Shown: one piece after another, positions 45,643 to 54,861 of the stretch
Position numbering within the stretch: position 1 is the stretch's first letter
Layout: the number at the start of each line of letters is the position of its first letter
DNA from: Lachnospiraceae bacterium
GTDB lineage: Bacteria; Bacillota; Clostridia; Lachnospirales; Lachnospiraceae
Reading direction: 5' to 3'
Assembly: GCA_017551165.1 (NCBI GenBank)
Contig: JAFZMO010000106.1
Location: 1 to 59,825 of the forward strand
Length of the DNA stretch: 59,825 bases
Notes under the pieces: generated by a model
Database searches by the model: none
The model's input: the letters and a program-made list of their open reading frames with translations, nothing else
Told to the model about the DNA's origin: nothing
Made by a program: the position numbers and the translations under genes

Positions 45643-46188
45643 TCAGGAGAAGCTGAAGCCCTCCTTCTCCATGATCTCCCGCAGCGCCTTCTTGCCGCGC
45701 TCCACGAGATGATAGATCTGTTTCTTGTTCTTGCCCATGACCTTCGCGGCCTCCTCGTGCGACATGCCGTCGAAATACAGGAGCATCAGCACGCGGCTGT
45801 AATCGGGATTGATCTGTGCGAGCGCCCCGTACAGCTGCCGGTTTCTCTCCTCCTCAAGGATCTGCAGGTCCGGCGTCTCGCTGCGGTCCGGCTGCTCGTC
45901 GTCGACGGGCACGAACTCAACGCGCCCCGCCTTTCGAAGATGCATCAGCGCGAGCTTCTTGCCGATGGAAAACAGCCAGGTCTTAAACGTGCTGCGCCAC
46001 ATAAAGATGGATTTGCCCGCGGAGACTTCGGCGAAGGAATCGATCATCAGTTCCTCCGCATCGGCAAGGTTGTGGACAAATCCGTTGATGAACAGGATCA
46101 GTCCGTCCCGGTGCCGCTCGAAAAGAACGCGGATGTCGGCTTCGTCCTGATATTTCAGGTAGCGATTGTACAATTCTTCATCCGTCAT
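45643..46188 (-). CDS. ECF-type RNA polymerase sigma factor (second)
   Basis: I start at 46188 (MTDEELYNRYL), where GGAG lies 6 bases upstream, giving 181 residues; an upstream ATG at 46212 has no binding site. Region 2 includes HNLADAEELMIDSFAEV and WRSTFKTWLFSIGKKLAL. Region 4 includes YSRVLMLLYFDGMSHEEAAKVMGKNKKQIYHLVERGKKAL. It lies directly upstream of the protease operon but is separated from it by a terminator. No standard anti-sigma gene is adjacent. Confidence 0.92.
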   Translation of the reverse strand: MTDEELYNRYLKYQDEADIRVLFERHRDGLILFINGFVHNLADAEELMIDSFAEVSAGKSIFMWRSTFKTWLFSIGKKLALMHLRKAGRVEFVPVDDEQPDRSETPDLQILEEERNRQLYGALAQINPDYSRVLMLLYFDGMSHEEAAKVMGKNKKQIYHLVERGKKALREIMEKEGFSFS

Positions 46189-46239
46189 ACTCGTCTCCGT
46201 CTCGCAATCCACATACTTCGGTCAGTTTCCTATACCCCA

Positions 46240-46269
46240 ATATTGTCACAATTGTCCGACTTCTGTCAA
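46240..46269 (-). promoter_or_regulatory. Candidate promoter of the second ECF sigma gene
   Basis: TTGACA (46264-46269) and CAATAT (46240-46245) are 18 bases apart on the minus strand. The -35 box is perfect and the -10 box is weak. Confidence 0.45.
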
Positions 46270-46315
46270 GTAACACCCTCGCCGGAACTTCCCCGTAAGC
46301 TCCGCCTCTGCCGAA

Positions 46316-46804
46316 TTATTCGGCAATCCCGTAACGTTCCCCGTCAAGCCACACGCCGATGAGCTCATCCGACGCCGAGTACACCAGCTTGAGCGAGAAG
46401 AAATCCCGATTCTCCGCGAGCAGGCGGAAGAACACCTTGTCGCCCTCCCAGATCGGAAGCTCGCACACGCGGTCAATGTCGACCCACGTAAGCTCCCCCT
46501 CGTCGCACTCGCACGGCTCGCCGTCCGCGGTCGCCGTGTACAGATGCATGTACTCCACGACATCGTCTCCGTAGGAAAATGTCACGATCCCCCGCGCGCG
46601 ATAGCTTGTGAGTGTCATGCCGGTCTCCTCGGCCACCTCGCGGCGCAGGCACTCGTCCGGGCTCTCCCCGTACTCAAAATGTCCGCCGACGCCGATGTAC
46701 TTGTCATGATTCATATCGCCCTGCTTCTTCACGCGGTGCAGCATTAAGTATTTTCCGTCCCGCTCGATGTAGCACAGCGTGGTGAGTTCCGGCACACGGT
46801 CCAT
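46316..46804 (-). CDS. NUDIX hydrolase, MutT-like
   Basis: NUDIX enzymes cleave nucleoside diphosphates linked to other groups. The 162-residue product contains the full box, GGHFEYGESPDECLRREVAEETG (about 40-62), matching Gx5Ex7REUxEExGU. The MLHRVKKQGDMNHDKY segment resembles 8-oxo-dGTP diphosphatases of Firmicutes. It follows glpK after 71 bases. A role in nucleotide-pool cleaning is inferred from the subfamily pattern. Confidence 0.92.
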   Translation of the reverse strand: MDRVPELTTLCYIERDGKYLMLHRVKKQGDMNHDKYIGVGGHFEYGESPDECLRREVAEETGMTLTSYRARGIVTFSYGDDVVEYMHLYTATADGEPCECDEGELTWVDIDRVCELPIWEGDKVFFRLLAENRDFFSLKLVYSASDELIGVWLDGERYGIAE

Positions 46805-46875
46805 CCTGACTCCTTTGGAAAACGTCCGCCGTTTAATGCGGTCATTCCCTTATTTCACTAAGTTCTACAATTGTA

Positions 46876-48348
46876 TTACAGAAGCATCCCGACGGCGTCC
46901 TTCCAGCCCTGAAGCATCGTCTCGCGCTCCTTTGCAGCAATCTGCGGGCGGAAGACGGTCTCCGCTCCGGTGCACCGCTCGATGTCCGCCTCGTCGGCCC
47001 AGAAGCCGGTCGCAAGACCTGCGAGAAATGCCGCGCCGAGCGCGGTCGTCTCCACGCACTCCGGCCGGATCACCTCGGTGTTGCTGATGTCGGCCTGCGT
47101 CTGCATCAGATAGTTGTTGTTGCTCGCGCCGCCGTCCACGCGGAGCGATGTCACCGGCTGTTGTACCTCCATTCCCATGGCAGTCACGATGTCGTTCACC
47201 TGGTAGGCGATCGAGTCGAGCGCCGCGCGGATGATGTGGTAGCGCCCCACGCCGCGCGTGAGCCCCACGATCGCGCCCTTCGCCTCCGGTTTCCAGTACG
47301 GAGCGCCGAGTCCGGTAAATGCCGGCACGATGTAGCAGCCGTTCGTATCCGCGACCTTCTGCGCCAGCTCCTCGGTCTCCGGCGCCGTGCGGACCAGGCA
47401 CAGCTCGTCGCGCAGCCACTGCACGACCGCACCGCCCATGAACACGGAGCCCTCCAGCGCGTATGTGATCTTTCCGCGGCGTCCCCAGGCGATCGTTGTC
47501 ACGAGACCGTGCTCCGACGCAACCGGCGTCTCACCGGTGTTCATCAGCAGGAAGCATCCGGTACCGTACGTATTCTTGATGTCGCCGGCGCGGAAGCACT
47601 TCTGCCCGAACAGCGCCGCCTGCTGGTCGCCGGCAGCTCCTGCGATGCGCACGTTGCCGCCGAGGTACTCCCTCGCGCACTCGCCGTACACCTCGCTGTT
47701 CGGAACAACCTGCGGCAGCATGTTCATCGGAATGCCGAGCCACTCGCAGATCTCCTCGTCCCAGCGCAGCGTGTGAATATTGAAGAGCATCGTGCGCGAC
47801 GCGTTGCTGTAGTCGGTCACGTGCCGCTGCCCCTTGGTCAGTTTCCAGATCAACCATGTCTCGACCGTGCCGAACAGAAGCCGTCCCTGCGCCGCCTTCT
47901 CCCGCGCTCCCTCGACGTGATCTAAGATCCACGCGAGTTTTGTCGCCGAAAAATAAGGGTCCAGCACCAGTCCGGTCTTCTCGCGGATCCGGTCGCGGTA
48001 TCCCGCAAGGCGCTCGCAGTAGTCCGCCGTGCGGCGGCACTGCCACACGATCGCACGGTACACCGGCAGTCCCGTCTCGCGGTCCCACACGATCGTGGTC
48101 TCGCGCTGGTTCGTGATGCCGATGGCGTCGATGTCCTTCGCGTCGATGCCGGCCTTGCTCATCGCCTCGACCGCCACGCCGAGCTGTGCGGACCACAGCT
48201 CCATCGGATCATGCTCCACCCAGCCGGGCTTCGGATAGTACTGTGTAAACTCCTTCTGCGCCACGCTCACGATCCTCGCGTTGCGATCGAACACGATCGC
48301 ACGCTCCGAGGTCGTTCCCGCGTCAAATGCCATGACATAGTTGCCCAT
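46876..48348 (-). CDS. glpK: Glycerol kinase
   Basis: Glycerol kinase converts glycerol and ATP to sn-glycerol 3-phosphate. The 490-residue product is full length and has [14 protein letters not shown] (phosphate 1), [13 protein letters not shown], the [13 protein letters not shown] segment and [14 protein letters not shown] (adenosine region). Its binding site AAGGAG overlaps the stop codon of the preceding McrB-like ATPase gene (TCGTAAGGAG) with 10 bases between the genes, so it is read as the last gene of that operon. No glpF or glpD is adjacent. Confidence 0.97.
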   Translation of the reverse strand: MGNYVMAFDAGTTSERAIVFDRNARIVSVAQKEFTQYYPKPGWVEHDPMELWSAQLGVAVEAMSKAGIDAKDIDAIGITNQRETTIVWDRETGLPVYRAIVWQCRRTADYCERLAGYRDRIREKTGLVLDPYFSATKLAWILDHVEGAREKAAQGRLLFGTVETWLIWKLTKGQRHVTDYSNASRTMLFNIHTLRWDEEICEWLGIPMNMLPQVVPNSEVYGECAREYLGGNVRIAGAAGDQQAALFGQKCFRAGDIKNTYGTGCFLLMNTGETPVASEHGLVTTIAWGRRGKITYALEGSVFMGGAVVQWLRDELCLVRTAPETEELAQKVADTNGCYIVPAFTGLGAPYWKPEAKGAIVGLTRGVGRYHIIRAALDSIAYQVNDIVTAMGMEVQQPVTSLRVDGGASNNNYLMQTQADISNTEVIRPECVETTALGAAFLAGLATGFWADEADIERCTGAETVFRPQIAAKERETMLQGWKDAVGMLL

Positions 48349-48358
48349 ACTCTACTCC

Positions 48359-49666
48359 TTACGAAGCGTTTCTGCGGAGACGCTCCAGAATCTCGCGGCA
48401 GGAGATCATGCCGTCCGTGCCGAAGAGACGATTAAACAGTTCCTCAAACTCATCCATCGAATAGCGGATGACGATCGGGCTCAGGCTGTCGAGCTTGCGG
48501 AGAACCTTCTTCGCGATCATGTCGTCGACCGCCTCCGCCTCGGTCCCGCCGCAGGCGATGTAGATCGGAACGTACTCCTCCATTTGCCGGCGGATACGGT
48601 TACCGTAGGTGATACGGAACTGGCGGATGAGGAAGTTGTCGAGCTCGCGGATCTTGCCGACCATCTCATCCGAGAGCCGGTACTCCGCCTTCGCGCGATT
48701 GACAAGAGCCGTAAAATGCGTGAACGAGATCTTGTCGGAGTCCACATAGTTCGGTGCGAATGTCTCCGCCTTCTTGTCGAGGTTCATGACCATCGCACGG
48801 TCGTACACCTTGTCGGAGATGGCGAACGTCGAGTCGTCGTTGTTGGCCGTTCCGATGAACCACACATTTTCCGGAATGCGGAGCATACCCTTCTCCAGCA
48901 GGAGCGGGTCGTCCGCCATCGTGTCGGACACGACCTCGAGGTAGCGGTTCGCGGGATTCAGCTCCATCTGGGAGAGGAAGTCCGCAAAATAATACTCCAC
49001 GCGCGCGATGTTCATCTCGTCGAGAACCACGACGTAGATCTCGTCGGTGTGGCGCGCCTCGTACAGCTTCTTGAGGAGCGTGCCCTCGCGGAACTTCTTC
49101 GTGAACTCGTTGAAGTAACCGATGATGTCGGAGCGCTCCTTCCACATGGGCTGCACGGAGATAACCGTGGACATGTTGGCGAGGTAGTTGCCGAACGCCG
49201 TTGCCATCGAGGTCTTACCGGTACCGGACAGACCCTGCATGACTACCAGGTGCGAAACGCCGAGCCCCGCGATGAACTTGCGGACATCCTCCTCGCTGTA
49301 GTACAGCCCGAGGTGCGAAGCAGCGTAGTCGCGGAAGTTGCGGCAGATGTCCGCGAGCGACAGCGTGTCGTTGTACACCGGCGGCTGATAGCCCGTGAAC
49401 CAGCGGTCCATCGCTACGAGCGAGTGGAAGCGGTACATCGTCTCGTCATCCTCGTCCAGGATGGGATTGCCGTTGGCGTCAACCTTGCCGGCGTTCGCGC
49501 GGGCGTCGAGCTTCTTCTCTGTGTTGACCATGACAAGCACCGTGATCACCATCGCTCCGATGCAAAGAAACAAAATGACAAAATAGATCGTGAGCGCAGC
49601 TCCCGAAGACAGAAACTGCCACAGTTTCTCAAACAGCGCTCCGAACAGTACATTTTTACCAATCAT
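48359..49666 (-). CDS. Membrane-tethered McrB-like AAA+ ATPase (second of a pair)
   Basis: The 435-residue product has an amphipathic N-terminus, one membrane helix (about 23-47), a charged linker and a C-terminal AAA+ domain. Motifs are of McrB type: Walker A QGLSGTGKTS (about 144-153), VQPMWKERSDIIGYFNEF, Walker B VVLDEMNIARVEYYFADF and sensor 1 FIGTANNDDSTFAI. Classical McrB is soluble and uses an N-terminal DNA-binding domain instead. It is closely similar to the ATPase at 53492-54856. It follows the transglutaminase gene by 28 bases, with GGGAG upstream. Confidence 0.88.
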   Translation of the reverse strand: MIGKNVLFGALFEKLWQFLSSGAALTIYFVILFLCIGAMVITVLVMVNTEKKLDARANAGKVDANGNPILDEDDETMYRFHSLVAMDRWFTGYQPPVYNDTLSLADICRNFRDYAASHLGLYYSEEDVRKFIAGLGVSHLVVMQGLSGTGKTSMATAFGNYLANMSTVISVQPMWKERSDIIGYFNEFTKKFREGTLLKKLYEARHTDEIYVVVLDEMNIARVEYYFADFLSQMELNPANRYLEVVSDTMADDPLLLEKGMLRIPENVWFIGTANNDDSTFAISDKVYDRAMVMNLDKKAETFAPNYVDSDKISFTHFTALVNRAKAEYRLSDEMVGKIRELDNFLIRQFRITYGNRIRRQMEEYVPIYIACGGTEAEAVDDMIAKKVLRKLDSLSPIVIRYSMDEFEELFNRLFGTDGMISCREILERLRRNAS

Positions 49667-49694
49667 AGTATTCTCCCGATATCGGCCTCAGCCG

Positions 49695-52334
49695 TTATTT
49701 CATTTCCAGATCCCCGTATTTGTAAGAGATGTAGTAGTTCTCGTTCACCACTTCATCGTACTTCGAGTAGATGTACACCTCGCTCGGCTCGTTCCAGACA
49801 ACCCCCTTGCTGTCCTGCCTCATCGAGAGTGTGACCTCGATGCGATCCCCGCGCGCCAGCGTTCCCTTGGAGATGAACCAGCGATCGCTCGCCAGCACGG
49901 AATCATCCTCGGTTCCCTCTCGTCCGAAGGTCGTGATCTCGATCTCACGGCGCCTGATCACGACAGATGGATTGCCGATATACACCTTGTACTGCGATGT
50001 CACATCGTTGCCGCTGCCGTCGTAGACGTGGACATCGGCCTCTCCGGTGTAGCTGCCGACCTCCGGCCCGATCTCGCCGTCAAAATAACACTCCACTTCG
50101 ATCTCGCAGTCTACGGGGAGATCATTTTTCAAGACGTACCACGGGCACATGTTCGGAGAAACCTCCTCGCCGTCGTACTCGCGCTCGTTCTTGCCGAACG
50201 TGATGATCAGATCGAATTCCTCAGGCTCAAAATTGGGATCCCCGAAGTCGAATCCGTCACCGTCAACGGTATCAAATCCGATGAGTTTTCCGCCGCCGAT
50301 GCCGAGCTCTGCCATGCCATTCGCCGCCCCGGGAGTTACCTCCACGGGGATCCAGCCGGTGCCGTCCAGGTAGATCTCGACCCAGGCGTGACCGTCCGTC
50401 GTATAGGCGGTCGACCAGCTGTTCTTCTTGCCCTTTGCGCAGACGCCGACCGCGTATCTCGCCGGCACGCCGTACGCGCGGAACATGAGTGTCGCAGCCG
50501 TCGCAAAATGCTGGCAGACGCCGCGTTTCTCCTGTGTCAGGAACCAGATGACCATATCCTGATCCCTCGGTATCGTGTAGTTGAAGCTGTAGATCGCCGC
50601 GGACGAAATGTAATTTGCGATCCCGTCGATCAGACTGTCGAGATTCCCGCTCTCTGCGACGATATCGAGTCCTGCCTCCGCTCCGAGCTGCAGCAGAACT
50701 TCCATCACATCATCCGGCACATCCAGATAATGCGCATACACATAGTCGTCGTACTCCGAGATCCACTCTTCCCGGCTCTTCGGAAAACTCATGGTCTTCT
50801 CGCTGGTCGGGACATACGTGCGGAAGATCCCGGTGCCGTCATCCGCTCCCGGTTCGTATTCCGAGACCATATAGTAGGGATAGATGTCGCTGAGCAACCG
50901 GTTGTTCCGGATCGCGATCGAGTTTTCCCTCTGATAGTCGTCCCGGAGCGCATGTCCGGTCAGGTAATCGCTCTCAGGCAGGTAGGGGTCGCTGCCCTCC
51001 GGATTGTTCCAGCTTCGTCCGTTGTACTGCTCGTACGCAGCCTCCTTGAAGTAGTACAACCGGCCTACGCTTCCGCGGAAGTTGAACAGCACCTCGCCCT
51101 TCATGGCGCTGATTCCGGAAAGCAGATCCATTCCGCTTTCGGACAGGTCAAACGACTTCTTGTCCGCACCTACGAACTTGTCCGCGTTGGTCTTCACCGT
51201 GAGCTGACCGTTCGCCATCTCTACCTCGTAACAGTAGGACACATCCCCGTACTGCTGATTGGTGATCGTGTAAGAGAAGACGTTTTTGCTGCTGCCGACC
51301 TCCGTGCGGCTTCCGTAGCAGCGCACCTCGAGCGTGTCGCCCTCCGCAATGCCGTCGCCCTTCAGTTTATACTCATCCTTCGTGAGCGGTGTTCCGTCGT
51401 ATTTCTTGCTCGCGGAGGAGCTTGTGATCTTGATCTTTCTCTTCAGGAAACTGAGCGTCACCTCGCCCACGGTGATGTGGTACATGTGCGACACGTCGTT
51501 GCCTTCCGCATCGATCACGGAAAATGTCGGTGTCACCTTGGTGGTGCCGAAGCCCTTCTGCACCGCGTCGCACACCAGGACGCCGGTGTGTCCTTCCTTC
51601 AGCTCTCCCCGCGTGATGTCATAGCCGTCGCAGCGGACTTCCTCGTTCGGATCGCCGTTGTATTTGACGGTTTGGCTCTTCGGTGAGATGAACAGCTCCA
51701 CCCGGATATCCTTGATGTTGCCCGTGTTGCTCTCGATCAGATAGCAGTTGTTCGCGCTCGATCCGTTCTCGTGCAATATGACGCATTCGCTGACCGTGTA
51801 CGGCAGATTCAGCGCGTTGGTGACGTATCCTTCCGCATCATAAGCCTGATCCAGCGTGAGCTCCGAGATGTAATCCCCGTATACAAGGCCGGACACCTGC
51901 ATATCCCCCGTCTTCACGATGTCCAGACTGACATCGCCGACGATCTCATAGTTCTTCATGGAGAGCTGCAACTTCTTCGGCGTGATCTCAAACTCATCAC
52001 GGCCGATCTCATACCGTATACCGAGGAACGAGACGCTCTCCGCTCTCACCTCGTATTTGCCGACCTTCCAGGGCACTTCCGTGGTCCAGCCACCGCTGCC
52101 GCCCTGTTCGCGGTACCAAAATTCCTTGCCGATCGCCGTCGTCTTCACGGTCGGTTTCGGGGTGTTCCCGTATTCGACCGAATCGCATCGCATCCTGGTG
52201 AGCCGGAAGCCGATGCCGAACACCACCAGCAGGATCGCCAACAGCGTCAGAATGCCGATGATCAGCGCTTTTCGGTACTTGCGAAGGAATTGGCCGAGTC
52301 GCCGTATCCTATGCTCATACTCCTCATACTTCAT
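49695..52334 (-). CDS. MBG-like repeat and transglutaminase membrane protein
   Basis: The 879-residue product has a short basic cytoplasmic segment, one helix (about 23-45) and a long extracytoplasmic part. Beta repeats of the Y-D/N-G-x-P type (VKYNGDPNE, KKYDGTPLT) come first. Then a transglutaminase-like core has Cys in GVCQHFAT (about 605), His in DGHAWVE (about 650) and Glu in WIPVEVTPG (about 665, Asp in classical enzymes), followed by further MBG-like repeats (EYDGEEV). Its ribosome binding site overlaps the stop of the previous gene. It probably cross-links or processes envelope proteins; the substrate is unknown. Confidence 0.87.
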   Translation of the reverse strand: MKYEEYEHRIRRLGQFLRKYRKALIIGILTLLAILLVVFGIGFRLTRMRCDSVEYGNTPKPTVKTTAIGKEFWYREQGGSGGWTTEVPWKVGKYEVRAESVSFLGIRYEIGRDEFEITPKKLQLSMKNYEIVGDVSLDIVKTGDMQVSGLVYGDYISELTLDQAYDAEGYVTNALNLPYTVSECVILHENGSSANNCYLIESNTGNIKDIRVELFISPKSQTVKYNGDPNEEVRCDGYDITRGELKEGHTGVLVCDAVQKGFGTTKVTPTFSVIDAEGNDVSHMYHITVGEVTLSFLKRKIKITSSSASKKYDGTPLTKDEYKLKGDGIAEGDTLEVRCYGSRTEVGSSKNVFSYTITNQQYGDVSYCYEVEMANGQLTVKTNADKFVGADKKSFDLSESGMDLLSGISAMKGEVLFNFRGSVGRLYYFKEAAYEQYNGRSWNNPEGSDPYLPESDYLTGHALRDDYQRENSIAIRNNRLLSDIYPYYMVSEYEPGADDGTGIFRTYVPTSEKTMSFPKSREEWISEYDDYVYAHYLDVPDDVMEVLLQLGAEAGLDIVAESGNLDSLIDGIANYISSAAIYSFNYTIPRDQDMVIWFLTQEKRGVCQHFATAATLMFRAYGVPARYAVGVCAKGKKNSWSTAYTTDGHAWVEIYLDGTGWIPVEVTPGAANGMAELGIGGGKLIGFDTVDGDGFDFGDPNFEPEEFDLIITFGKNEREYDGEEVSPNMCPWYVLKNDLPVDCEIEVECYFDGEIGPEVGSYTGEADVHVYDGSGNDVTSQYKVYIGNPSVVIRRREIEITTFGREGTEDDSVLASDRWFISKGTLARGDRIEVTLSMRQDSKGVVWNEPSEVYIYSKYDEVVNENYYISYKYGDLEMK

Positions 52335-52338
52335 GTGA

Positions 52339-53478
52339 TCAATCCCCCGTTATTTCGTAATACCCATAGTAATACGCAATCTGATAGCAGGTGGACACGT
52401 CCTCACTGCGTCCCTCCGCCACAATACTGATCAGCTCCGCGCGGTTGTCGCCGACCTGCGGCGTTGCGCTGTTTGCGAGCTGCTGTGTCGTCCTTACGGA
52501 CAGTTTCTCGCCCTCCGCGAGCGAGCCGTCGAGCAATTCCCAATCCTCCGTCACGGGATCGGAGCCGACCGGACGGTTAACGTCGAGCGTGCGGATCGCG
52601 ATCCGTCTCGGCTGTATGGTGAGCAGACCGGGCTCGATCTGGATCTCGTACATCTCCGTCAGTTCCTCCCCCTGCTCGCCGAAGATGTGCACCGCGACGT
52701 TGTTCGAGGCGCTTCCGACAAGCGTGATCGTTCCGACCGTCTTGCACTCCAGGCGGTGTCCGCTTCTCACCTTGCCGTACTCCAGATAGTAGTCGCTGCT
52801 GACAAGCGGTTTACCGTCATACTCCTTCGAGGCGCTGCCGGTGCGGATGCGGATCACGTCATAGCGGATCGTCAGCGTACCGTACTCGTACTCGATATCA
52901 TAATTGTCGGTGATGTCCTGATTTTCCGAATTGTAGATGTTCACCTGGAACCGGTTCTCGTAGACGCCGGGCTCCTTCTTCGACGGGAAACCGGTCGCTA
53001 CGACCGTGTTGCCGGTACCGATCCGGCTGTGGTTGTAATCGATCTCCTTGTTCTCCAGCGGAAAACCGTCGTACACCTTCGCCGAGGAATATCCCTTGAT
53101 GACGATCTTCGGCTTCATGACCTTCAGCTTGCCTGCGTCAACCTTGATCTCATATTGGTCCGAGACATCGATGTCCGAGTCGTCGAGCACGCGCACGTAC
53201 GCGATGTTCTCGCCGGTTCCGATGTCGGTCTGTTCGCCGCGGACTTCCACCTCCATGTGGTGCCCTTCCGCGAGATCGCCCTCCGCAAGATACCACTGAT
53301 TGTTCTTGAGCGGCACTCCGTTGTACTCGCGCTCCGCGCTGCCCGTCTGGATCACGAGCTTCGTCTTCCGCACGCGGAAGCTTCCGGTCGCGATGATCAT
53401 TGTCATCACGATCATCAGTCCGATCAGCGCGACGCCGATGGAGCCGACCAGGTAGATCGGCATTTTTTTCTTCTTCAT
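52339..53478 (-). CDS. Membrane-anchored MBG-like repeat protein
   Basis: The 379-residue product has a basic start (MKKKKMP), one helix (about 8-30) and about four extracytoplasmic beta repeats. Three show the pattern Y-D/N-G-x-PL (REYNGVPLK, KVYDGFPLE, KEYDGKPLV) and end in G-x-L-x-I, as in MBG-type domains. No enzymatic motif is seen. The repeats resemble those flanking the transglutaminase core encoded 4 bases downstream, so it may be a structural partner or the substrate. GGGGGAG precedes the ATG. Confidence 0.78.
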   Translation of the reverse strand: MKKKKMPIYLVGSIGVALIGLMIVMTMIIATGSFRVRKTKLVIQTGSAEREYNGVPLKNNQWYLAEGDLAEGHHMEVEVRGEQTDIGTGENIAYVRVLDDSDIDVSDQYEIKVDAGKLKVMKPKIVIKGYSSAKVYDGFPLENKEIDYNHSRIGTGNTVVATGFPSKKEPGVYENRFQVNIYNSENQDITDNYDIEYEYGTLTIRYDVIRIRTGSASKEYDGKPLVSSDYYLEYGKVRSGHRLECKTVGTITLVGSASNNVAVHIFGEQGEELTEMYEIQIEPGLLTIQPRRIAIRTLDVNRPVGSDPVTEDWELLDGSLAEGEKLSVRTTQQLANSATPQVGDNRAELISIVAEGRSEDVSTCYQIAYYYGYYEITGD

Positions 53479-53491
53479 AGCTCTCCCCCGA

Positions 53492-54856
53492 TTAACTAGC
53501 CAGCTGCCGCAAATACTGCAGATACTCGCGGCACTGAGGCATGGAATTCTCGCCGAACAACTCGTCGAGCCTGTTTGCGATCACACCGCCCGCCTTCGCC
53601 ATGACAACCGGGTTCTGCCCCTCCAGCTTGCGGAGAAGCTTCTTGACCAGGAAGTCGTCCAGCGCCTCCTCCTCGGCGCCGCCGCAGGCGATGTAGACCG
53701 ACACGTACTCCTCCATCTGCTTGCGGATGCGGTTGCCGTACGTGATGTGGTATTTTTCGATCATGAACCGGTCGAACTCCGCGACCTTCTCGCGGATGGC
53801 CGGCGACATCTGATACATCTTCTTGGCGCTGTCCACAAGCCACTGGAAGTACGAGAACGGGATGGCCGCTCCCGCGGATTCCGGCGCGATGAACGGCTGC
53901 GCCTTGCGGTCGAGGTTCATGACCATCGCGCGGTCGTACACCTTGTCGGAGATGGCAAATGTGGAGTCGTCGTTGTTGGCGGTCCCGATGAACCAGACAT
54001 TTTCCGGAAGACGGAACCGGCCGCTCTCAAACAGCTGCGGGTCCTCCGGCCACGTGTCGCTCGTCATCTCGAGATAGCGGTTCCTCGCATCGAGCTCCAT
54101 CAGGGACAGGAAGTCCGCAAAATAATACTCGACCCGGGCGATGTTCATCTCGTCGAGAACGATGACATAAATGTCGTCCGTGAACCGCGCCTCATACAGT
54201 GTCTTGAGCAGTGTGCTCTCGTTGAATTTCTTGGTGAACTCGTTGAAGTACCCGATGACGTCGGAGCGCTCCTTCCACATCGGCTGCACCGAGACGACCG
54301 TGGACCGGTTGCCGAGGTACTCGCCGATCGCCGTCGCCAGCGACGTCTTGCCGGTGCCGGACAGACCCTGCATGACCATGAGGTGCGACACGCCGAAGCC
54401 GGCGATGAACTTCCGGATGTCCTCCGGCTCATAGTACAGCTGCAGCTTCGAAGCCGCAAAATTGCGAAGGTCCTCGCACATGCGGTCGAGCGAGATCGTC
54501 GTGTTGTACACAGGCGCCGTGTGCTCCTTCATCGTGCGGTCCAGACCGACCAGCGCGCGGAAGCGAACACCCTCATCCTCGTCCTTCTTCGGACGGAACA
54601 GGATGAATCCGAACCGCTCCTTGGCGATGGTGACCGTCATCACGATCAGAACGATCGGGAGCACAAGAGCAAGCAGCAGTACGAGGTAGACGGTCTCCGA
54701 GTGGATGAACGTCCCCTTGCCGAACACTGCCGCGAGATTCTCGCTGTCGCCTGCGTTGTGGATCCCGACCAGGATAAAGATTACGCTGATCAGCGCAATG
54801 ATACCGACGACGATGAACAGTCGGTAATAGGAAAATCCCTTCTTTTTCTTCTCCAT
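53492..54856 (-). CDS. Membrane-tethered McrB-like AAA+ ATPase (first of a pair)
   Basis: I start at 54856, after GGAAGGAAG, giving 454 residues; the GTG at 54880 has no binding site. Two helices (about 13-32 and 55-76) flank a short external loop, then comes a cytoplasmic AAA+ domain: Walker A GLSGTGKT (about 164-171), VQPMWKERSDVIGYFNEF, Walker B VIVLDEMNIARVEYYFADF (about 231-250) and sensor 1 FIGTANNDDSTFAI. The DEMN-A-R-V-E-YYF signature is McrB-like, not MoxR-like. The gene begins 5 bases after the DUF2357-like gene. It probably forms a ring, alone or with the second ATPase. Confidence 0.88.
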   Translation of the reverse strand: MEKKKKGFSYYRLFIVVGIIALISVIFILVGIHNAGDSENLAAVFGKGTFIHSETVYLVLLLALVLPIVLIVMTVTIAKERFGFILFRPKKDEDEGVRFRALVGLDRTMKEHTAPVYNTTISLDRMCEDLRNFAASKLQLYYEPEDIRKFIAGFGVSHLMVMQGLSGTGKTSLATAIGEYLGNRSTVVSVQPMWKERSDVIGYFNEFTKKFNESTLLKTLYEARFTDDIYVIVLDEMNIARVEYYFADFLSLMELDARNRYLEMTSDTWPEDPQLFESGRFRLPENVWFIGTANNDDSTFAISDKVYDRAMVMNLDRKAQPFIAPESAGAAIPFSYFQWLVDSAKKMYQMSPAIREKVAEFDRFMIEKYHITYGNRIRKQMEEYVSVYIACGGAEEEALDDFLVKKLLRKLEGQNPVVMAKAGGVIANRLDELFGENSMPQCREYLQYLRQLAS

Positions 54857-54861
54857 CGATG

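Noticed and set aside
49590-51686. Open frame of 698 codons on the plus strand, opposite the transglutaminase
   Set aside because: It is the antisense of a gene with a visible catalytic core, with no start signals and no recognisable domain.
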